Both the position numbers and the translations under genes were made by a program. A stretch of DNA of 10,574 nt, taken from the NCBI GenBank assembly GCA_026770615.1, contig MU631336.1, positions 242,674 to 253,247 on the forward strand, written 5' to 3'. Source of the DNA: Pavlovales sp. CCMP2436. Taxonomy: Eukaryota > Haptophyta > Pavlovophyceae > Pavlovales. Numbering within the stretch: position 1 is the first letter of the stretch; each line of letters opens with the position of its first letter. The notes beneath the pieces were generated by a model, which was not told the origin of the DNA, made no database searches, and saw nothing but the letters and a program-made list of their open reading frames with translations. Positions 6,569 through 10,574 of this stretch are shown here, piece by piece.

Positions 6569-6967
6569 ATGTGGGGGCGTAAGAAGGAGCGGCGTAAGCG
6601 GAAGGCGGAGGACCCGGCGGAGGACCCGGCGGAGGCGGCGGAGGACCGCGAATCATCGGCCGGCAAGGGGCAACGCCCTCTGAACCCCCGCCCTTCTGTG
6701 CGGCAGTGGGGCGCCTACTCGTGGAGCGAGGGCCATGGCGATTCTCAGCGACGCCTCCCTGCGACTGGCGAGCGCGGGCGCAACGGAAGCGAGCGCAAAG
6801 GCATGGGCACTGGTGAGGACGCAAGTGGCGGCGAGCTAGAGCGCAATTGTGCTGGCGAGGACTCCGATGGCGGCGACTTCGCGATGGGAGATGATGCCGC
6901 GGAGCCCTTGTTGCAGCCGCAGCGCCCTCGCACCCGTCTCGAGGGCGCTCGCCGTACTTCCTTTTAA
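6569..6967 (+). CDS. Low-complexity charged ORF of unknown function (132 aa)
   Basis: The ATG at 6569 starts MWGRKKERRKRKAEDPAEDP, a basic cluster that could act as a nuclear localisation signal, then an acidic/Ala-rich EDPAEAAEDRE stretch. The rest is rich in Gly, Arg, Glu and Ser and ends RTRLEGARRTSF before TAA 6965-6967. Third positions are G/C-rich. I recognise no domain. The frame also stays open upstream through the tandem array to 6329. Its ATG overlaps a minus-strand ATG (6570-6568) that may belong to the retroelement, so the two would be head-to-head. Composition alone could keep this frame open; it may be a 5' region of the element rather than a gene. Confidence 0.35.
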   Translation: MWGRKKERRKRKAEDPAEDPAEAAEDRESSAGKGQRPLNPRPSVRQWGAYSWSEGHGDSQRRLPATGERGRNGSERKGMGTGEDASGGELERNCAGEDSDGGDFAMGDDAAEPLLQPQRPRTRLEGARRTSF

Positions 6968-7080
6968 AATCAAGTGTCGGGGTAGCACCGATGTTGCCCC
7001 CCGTTCAATTATGCGTTTAGGGGTATCTTCAAAGTTTAACTTAAATTAGAACATCTACTTGAGTATTGCAGGAGCGCATC

Positions 7081-7105
7081 ATTTTACCCTAAACTAGGGT
7101 AAAAT
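7081..7105. repeat. 25-bp palindrome (11-bp arms, 3-base centre)
   Basis: The left arm ATTTTACCCTA and right arm TAGGGTAAAAT are exact reverse complements around AAC. It could form a hairpin or be a dimeric protein site. It lies about 110 bases after the TAA of the plus-strand ORF at 6967, but no U-run follows. Confidence 0.75.
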
Positions 7106-7826
7106 CCTGGTAAACCTAATCTTCAGCTCTGGACCCGTAGGTACGTGTACAGTAACTGTAACTAATTCGTATTTGTGTACTTTTTCAAAATCAATCACAG
7201 TCCGAAACTAGTGCGTTTTCATAACGCGGTTGTAAAGACCCAACGCCTGCTGCCCCATTCTCAAATATTTATGCGGATGTAAGTCGCAGTAGGGGAGGTG
7301 AACGCCAGTGAATAACTGTCAAGAGGGTTGTTGCCACTTTTTGCTATGGCCGCTCCCTCAAAGCCTGATCCAGCGGCCCTGGTCGCATTTAGAAATACGG
7401 ACGGGGGAGAGGGGGGGGGTTAAAGAATTGATTTCGCGCGTATAACTCGCTCGAAGGTCGGGGGCTTTGGGCTTTAGTGAATAATGCCGGTGATATGATT
7501 GCTGCTTGCATATATTTATGATAGGGATTCAAGCTGACGTCTGACTGTTCTGAATGTTGTGCTGGTCTGAGCGCTGCGTCGCCCATTGCCTGCTGCGTGC
7601 CTTAGTCGGCTGCGCTGGCTTGGGCGCCATCGCGCGTGCCGATGGATCTCCAGTAGTGTGCCCGAGCAAAGGCGTTTAGGGTTGGGGACAAAAGGTATAC
7701 GACTAATAAAGACTGAGACTTATTGCGAAACATCAAATAAGGTTAACTATCAACTATAATCAAGCCGCACTCCTGAGCTTCTCGCTACACGGGATCGCGG
7801 GCAATAAGAACGACGAATTTAAGGCT

Positions 7827-7922
7827 GAGGCTCAGTTTCTTATCAAAATACATACAAACCAATGATTAATTTTTTGCTTAAATTACTAGTGAATGGCACA
7901 CATAACGAGGCTCAGTTTCTTA
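7827..7922. repeat. 16-bp direct repeats flanking a 64-bp AT-rich insert
   Basis: GAGGCTCAGTTTCTTA is found at 7827-7842 and again, unchanged, at 7907-7922. The 64 bases between are AT-rich and show no terminal inverted repeats. The layout resembles a target-site duplication around a small insertion, or simple slippage duplication. Confidence 0.6.
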
Positions 7923-7963
7923 ACGAGACGGCTTCTAATTGCCCGCAACTCCCCGTATGACAT

Positions 7964-8035
7964 TCGCCTATGAGGCCTTCTCCCGGTCCCCGGCATTCAG
8001 GGGGGCCGGGGAGCCGTCGCGCGCCTCATAGGCGA
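7964..8035. repeat. 72-bp nested hairpin
   Basis: The outer arms TCGCCTATGAGGC (7964-7976) and GCCTCATAGGCGA (8023-8035) pair perfectly over 13 bp. Inside, CCCCGGC (about 7988-7994) pairs with GCCGGGG (about 8005-8011). This could be a structured RNA or a small folded element. It marks the start of a GC-rich island reaching about 8240. Confidence 0.65.
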
Positions 8036-8259
8036 GCCGTGTGCCCTTCTTCTCCGAAGACCCGCCTGATCGCACCCTGTCACAGGCGAACGAGGGCGCG
8101 ATGGCCGCACCTGCGCGCCTCAAAGGCGACATGGCGCGCTCGGGGAGCACCCCCAGCGAGCACCAGCCCCCCCTACACACGAGTCATACCACCTCCGAGG
8201 CGTGGCGCGGCTGGGATCCGGGTCTCCGCGGCGTAGACGGCCGAGTGTTTACAAGTTGA
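8032..8259 (+). CDS. Possible small exon or ORF, unknown product
   Basis: This frame is open from after TAG 8029-8031 to TGA 8257-8259, reading PFFSEDPPDRTLSQANEGAM and then a Pro/Ser/Arg-rich sequence to GRVFTS. It has G/C-rich third positions and lies in a GC island between AT-rich flanks, which hints at an exon. There is no convincing start (in-frame ATG only at 8101) and no recognisable domain. The island is open in another plus frame and on the minus strand too, so the call is weak. Confidence 0.22.
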   Translation, partial: ASRVPFFSEDPPDRTLSQANEGAMAAPARLKGDMARSGSTPSEHQPPLHTSHTTSEAWRGWDPGLRGVDGRVFTS

Positions 8260-8655
8260 AAATATTACCATTTTTTGTACATGTATTTCATCACTTCATT
8301 TATTTGTGCTTATTATTTATTCTTAGTAGGCAATATTAAACTGCCTAAATGCGCTCTTCGGGGTTGGCGATTAGTCCCTATCTTCTTAGCCGGCGGGGAT
8401 CTGGGGAAGGCCCCTATACGGAGTGGGTAAACCGAGAGACCAACATTATGGCCCGTGGGAATATATAACCTCTGTACACCGAGCCAACTGATGCTGACAA
8501 CCTCAACATCCTGACTATGAGCCACCTAAAAATACATTCAAAGCTGCGTCTGCGTTTAACCGCCAATATAGTTAAATACTTAAAAAATTACGTAAATATT
8601 ATAATATATATTTAAATAAATAAAGCACAGAGAGCTTCCGCCGTCCACTATCCTA
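8260..8655. other. Non-coding AT-rich region
   Basis: No supported gene. The part nearest 8656 (8570-8625) is almost pure A/T and would be the 3' flank or UTR of the minus-strand ORF that stops at 8656. Confidence 0.5.
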
Positions 8656-9360
8656 TCATCTCTGCCAAAGCCGACGGATGACAGCGCTCGCGAGGGAAGA
8701 CTTCCCCTTGTCGCCAGTCTTGACGGCCGCAGCGGCGCGGCCCCAGCTCTGTCCCCCCCCCACGCGCTCGGCAGAACCCGTCTCAGAACCCGGCTCGCGC
8801 GTCCCCTGAGCCCTGCCCGAACCCGCCTCAGAACCCGGAGGCTCGCGCGTCCCCTGAGCCCTTCCCGAACCCGCCTCGGCCGCGCCGCCGTCCGCACCCA
8901 CGCCAAGGGAGCTCTGATTTAAATTCGCCGAAACTGGTAACCCGGGTCCCGAGGAGACGCGCGCGTCCCCTCCGCTGTACCCGGGCGCAGTGGGCGCCGC
9001 CTGCAGCTGTGCCTCGCCACTGGGCAGCTGTTCCCGTGTCTGCTGCCCCAGTGTATGCTGTCCCAGTGTCTGTTGCCCCGGTGTCTGCTGCCCCAGTGTC
9101 TGCTGCCCCAGTGTCTGCTCGGATTCCCTTTCGGACTCCCCTCTTCCGGGCTCCCTCCCGGAATTACCCGGACTTCCCTCTATCGGATTCCCTACCGGAC
9201 TTCTGCCGGACATCGCACCCTGTCCGCCATCGCCGTTTCGCGTCCCCTCCGAACCCGGCTCGCGCGTCCCCTCCGAACCCGCCTGCGCGTCTTCCCTGAA
9301 CCCGGACGAACCCGCCCCGCGCGTCCCCTCTGAGGCATGCGCGCGCGTGGGAAGGTGCAA
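8656..9360 (-). CDS. Repeat-rich low-complexity protein or exon, unknown function
   Basis: A minus-strand frame is open for over 230 codons and stops at TGA 8658-8656. It begins with GSEGTREP-like repeats. The first in-frame ATG is 9213-9211 (MSGRSPVGNPIEGSPG), which would give 185 aa. Next come about six QTLGQQ repeats (near 9118-9030), a Pro/Gly/Ala region (APTAPGYSGGDARVSSGPG) and two copies of AGSGRAQGTREP. The end is less repetitive and basic: AAAAVKTGDKGKSSLASAVIRRLWQR. Just upstream (9415-9361) the minus strand is C-rich and ends CGCCGCAG, a good pyrimidine tract and acceptor, so the frame may be a 3' exon starting at 9360. Known families of such composition are disordered proteins; no specific role can be given. 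A plus-strand frame (8990-9421) is also open. Confidence 0.45.
   Translation of the reverse strand: MHLPTRAHASEGTRGAGSSGFREDAQAGSEGTREPGSEGTRNGDGGQGAMSGRSPVGNPIEGSPGNSGREPGRGESERESEQTLGQQTLGQQTPGQQTLGQHTLGQQTREQLPSGEAQLQAAPTAPGYSGGDARVSSGPGLPVSANLNQSSLGVGADGGAAEAGSGRAQGTREPPGSEAGSGRAQGTREPGSETGSAERVGGGQSWGRAAAAVKTGDKGKSSLASAVIRRLWQR
8783..8875. repeat. 45/48-bp imperfect tandem duplication
   Basis: TCAGAACCCGG...CCCGAACCCGCC occurs at 8783-8827 and, with an extra GAG triplet, at 8828-8875. The copies encode AGSGRAQGTREP(P)GSE on the minus strand. The 3-base difference keeps the frame. Confidence 0.8.
9041..9115. repeat. 15-bp minisatellite (five full units)
   Basis: Units TGCTGCCCCAGTGTC and variants start at 9041, 9056, 9071, 9086 and 9101, with partial units on both sides. 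All substitutions keep the 15-bp period. The minus strand encodes QTLGQ repeats and the plus strand CCPSV repeats. Confidence 0.9.
9239..9330. repeat. Short GC-rich repeats, GCGCGTCCCCTCCGAACCCG type
   Basis: Three or four imperfect units of about 20-30 bp, encoding GSEGTRE-like residues on the minus strand. They share CGCGTCCCCT and GAACCCG with the units at 8783-8875, so both arrays likely come from one ancestral motif. Confidence 0.65.
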
Positions 9361-9415
9361 CTGCGGCGCGAGGGGTAGGGGTGGGGGTGGGGGGGTAAGA
9401 GGGGGGGGCGGGTAT
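9361..9415 (-). other. C-rich tract with possible splice acceptor (minus strand)
   Basis: On the minus strand this is a run of C with occasional T and A ending GCGCCGCAG at 9361, directly before the long open frame. The ending matches the GCAG acceptors proposed in the gene at 1229-2841. Acceptor role is inferred; the plus strand is G-rich and could form a quadruplex. Confidence 0.35.
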
Positions 9416-9432
9416 GATTAGAATTATATTAG

Positions 9433-9500
9433 AGTACATTCGCATGATGTGAAAACATGCGCGTTGGTCGTTGTTTTTGATACGCCCGTCAATAAGTGTG
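9433..9500 (+). repeat. Flanking direct repeat A of the 9520-9669 repeat
   Basis: Blocks TACATTCG, TGAAAACATGCGCG(T/C)TGGTC, TTTTGATA and CCGTCAATA recur in the same order downstream of the 150-bp repeat, at about 9670-9704 and 9860-9895. The second copy is split by the insert at 9705-9858. Confidence 0.65.
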
Positions 9501-9530
9501 CGTGTGTGTGTGTGTGGCGCGTGTGTGTGT
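9498..9530 (+). repeat. GT microsatellite
   Basis: GTGCGTGTGTGTGTGTGTGG then CGCGTGTGTGTGTAC. It lies at the left edge of the 150-bp repeat, where the intron copy has only GTGCGTGTGTGTA, so the tract seems to have expanded in this copy. Confidence 0.85.
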
Positions 9531-9669
9531 ACATATCTAGAAATACGCCCATCCCCTGATAGATTTTCACCGGACCCGAGCGTTGAGAAACACTCGGATC
9601 GAGGGACCTTTGCAGAGCACACGGATACCGTCCCAACCGCAAGGCTGATCAGACACATGACAATCGACT
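9520..9669 (+). repeat. 150-bp dispersed repeat, copy 2
   Basis: This is homologous to the minus strand of 1620-1471 (intron 2 of the secreted-protein gene). In this copy CCGAG and CTCGG flank GCGTTGAGAAACA as a possible stem-loop. No coding exon is visible on either side, so this copy appears intergenic. Confidence 0.85.
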
Positions 9670-9704
9670 ACATTCGTACGACATGAAAACATGCGCGCTG
9701 GTCC

Positions 9705-9858
9705 CGTCCGATAAAGACCCGGGCGCAGCGTGGGGGGTTAGTTATGCAATAAAACGAACAAATAGCTTAAGCCTTCCTACCCAAGCTTGCCATCGCTCAT
9801 TCCCGTAGGTTTCATTCCCGCATTGTTTTTTTCTTGCGTTCCAGGTCTTTATCGGACG
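9705..9858. mobile_element. 154-bp MITE-like insert with 15-bp terminal inverted repeats
   Basis: CGTCCGATAAAGACC (9705-9719) and GGTCTTTATCGGACG (9844-9858) are exact reverse complements. The insert splits direct repeat B: the intact copy at 9433-9500 runs straight through the matching point. Sequence next to each end (GCGCGCTGGTC on the left, TGTGTTGATC on the right) looks like a diverged duplication of the same target segment, though its exact length is unclear. The interior has no gene. Confidence 0.6.
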
Positions 9859-9900
9859 TGTGTTGATCGTCGCTTTTGATAGATCCGTCAATATGTGTGG

Positions 9901-10271
9901 TGAAATAGTTCTAGGGCACGGAGTGAATATCTTTACTGACATTTTGGTTTCACGGGGAGGCGCGCTGAAACATTGTATGTTAACTTTCAAGCGATTTTTT
10001 TACCTTCGGCGCCGGTGTGCGGTGCAGACCCTGCCTCGCGGCGAAGGCAGTGGGAGCGTCCCGCAGCGGGCGAAGGACAGGCCGGCGCGTCTGCTCAAAT
10101 ACAGATACATATACAAATAAAAAAGGTTATTAGCATATGAAATCTTTGCAGCATACGTAACCCTGTTGATTTTTTTTATTTTTTTTAGGTATCCCGGAGC
10201 TGGCGTGAAACAGGCTGTGCGCCTAGGTATAAATATCCCATTTTAAGCAATACAATGATAGTTCTTTTAAA
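9901..10271. other. Non-coding region with GC hairpins and a T-rich tract
   Basis: No supported gene; the plus frame from 9860 to 10120 has no coding-like composition. A GC patch holds two adjacent hairpins: CTGCCTCGC paired with GCGAAGGCAG across 10031-10050 (one bulge), and CCCGC-A-GCGGG at 10060-10070. A T-rich run ending TTTTAG near 10168-10188 could be a splice acceptor, but no exon follows. Confidence 0.45.
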
Positions 10272-10311
10272 GTCCCCCGACTTGAAGCCCGAAGGCGTAC
10301 GGGCATGCCAT
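10272..10311 (+). repeat. 40-bp stem-loop repeat, copy 2
   Basis: This matches 170-209 in the same orientation with about five mismatches. GCCCG and CGGGC arms flank an 8-base loop (AAGGCGTA). No gene ends just upstream here, unlike copy 1. Confidence 0.6.
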
Positions 10312-10574
10312 TAGCGAATGAAGAGTGTGTAACAATGACCCCCCCCCCTTTACGTACAGTATATAAAATAGTATACAATTGAACTGATGGGACGACGGGA
10401 CATTTTAAAAACTTGGAATGCTGATGTGAATTTAGTGAATAACGATGGAATCCCATCCCCCCTCCCTTACCCCCTCCACCGCCCACCCCCTCCCACATCC
10501 CTTCCCCCCCCCTCCCCCGCCCGCCCCCTCCTATCCCTTACCCCCTCACCCCCCCCCCCCCCCCCCCCCCCCCC
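10312..10574. other. AT-rich stretch followed by a C-rich tail ending in poly-C
   Basis: No gene is visible. From 10451 the sequence is almost only C with scattered T and A (CCCCTCC, CCCACCCCC), ending in an uninterrupted C run from about 10550. It could be the pyrimidine tract of an intron continuing past the window, a minisatellite, or a contig-end homopolymer artefact. The complementary G-rich strand could form quadruplexes. Confidence 0.6.

Larger units (their letters stand above)
2881..6570 (-). mobile_element. Degenerate non-LTR-type retroelement (reverse transcriptase plus PD-(D/E)XK-like nuclease)
   Basis: Fragments in all three minus frames line up in the order of one large retroelement polyprotein: N-terminal helical region, RT motifs with catalytic Asp codons, thumb/connection, a linker with SAWVAALP, a Cys/His-depleted region, a D...ELK nuclease motif, and a basic C-terminal tail ending at TAA about 3031-3029. 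A run of seven A (minus strand) at 2887-2881 may be the remains of a poly(A) tail and marks the putative 3' edge. The 5' edge is unclear; the minus-strand ATG at 6570 is a guess. I see no LTRs and no clear target-site duplication. At least four frameshifts and four in-frame stops show that it is dead. Confidence 0.82.
6968..7963. other. Non-coding AT-rich region
   Basis: No frame here looks coding. Visible structure: the 25-bp palindrome at 7081-7105, a small palindrome TACAGT-A-ACTGTA at 7148-7160, a G run at 7411-7420 (10 G after GA), and the 16-bp direct-repeat pair at 7827 and 7907. I find no tRNA- or rRNA-like sequence. Confidence 0.5.

Noticed and set aside
7964..8035. A tRNA, because the hairpin is 72 bp long
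   Set aside because: The outer stem is 13 bp, there is no cloverleaf, and no T-loop GTTCRA motif is present.
1471..9669. An 8-kb element bounded by inverted copies of the 150-bp repeat (1471-1620 and 9520-9669)
   Set aside because: One copy lies neatly inside an intron with an edge at the splice donor, and the interval contains parts of unrelated units. Two copies of a dispersed repeat in opposite orientation explain this better than one giant transposon.
9742..10120. ORFs 9742-9990 (minus) and 9860-10120 (plus)
   Set aside because: They lack the G/C third-position bias of the other coding stretches, cross the inverted-repeat insert boundary and show no motifs.
10451..10574. Telomere at the window end
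   Set aside because: There is no regular short telomeric unit, only irregular C-rich sequence passing into homopolymer C, which fits a pyrimidine tract or a contig-end artefact.

Overview
The window looks like nuclear DNA of a eukaryotic microalga. Gene-dense stretches are GC-rich with strong G/C bias at third codon positions, intergenic stretches are AT-rich, one gene is readable only as spliced exons, and a degenerate non-LTR-type reverse transcriptase sits in the middle. No bacterial operon layout or Shine-Dalgarno pattern is visible. A haptophyte or similar alga is my best guess, from the look of the secreted protein and the reverse transcriptase. That guess is an inference from memory, not a match.

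Layout: (1) 1-145, the last exon or 3' end of a plus-strand gene. (2) 146-1228, AT-rich non-coding DNA with a stem-loop repeat (170-209) and a cluster of palindromes sharing the core CTATT-N-AATAG. (3) 1229-2841, minus strand, a three-exon gene for a secreted or lumenal protein of an unnamed family; its frame is broken by two TGA codons. Intron 2 is largely made of a 150-bp dispersed repeat that recurs at 9520-9669. (4) 2881-6570, minus strand, a decayed retroelement carrying reverse transcriptase motifs A-E, a thumb/connection region, an Ala/Trp-rich linker and a C-terminal PD-(D/E)XK-like nuclease. Frameshifts and stops break it, and two separate arrays of about 36-bp repeats have expanded inside it. 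(5) 6569-6967, a low-complexity plus-strand ORF head-to-head with the retroelement. (6) 6968-8655, mostly AT-rich non-coding DNA with palindromes, a short direct-repeat pair, a GC island with a 72-bp nested hairpin and one weak ORF. (7) 8656-9360, minus strand, a repeat-rich low-complexity ORF behind a C-rich tract ending in CAG that looks like a splice acceptor. (8) 9421-9900, a nested repeat zone: GT microsatellite, second copy of the intron repeat, duplicated flank, and a 154-bp insert with perfect 15-bp terminal inverted repeats. (9) 9901-10574, non-coding DNA with hairpins, the second copy of the stem-loop repeat and a C-rich tail ending in homopolymer.

The genes do not form a pathway. 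The coherent story is one of mobile DNA: a retroelement lying directly upstream of a host gene in the same orientation, a repeat that is also an intron, and short tandem expansions inside coding frames. The best candidates for something undescribed are the introner-like repeat (1412-1621 and 9520-9669), the palindrome cluster at 282-876, and the two 36-bp expansions inside one retroelement.
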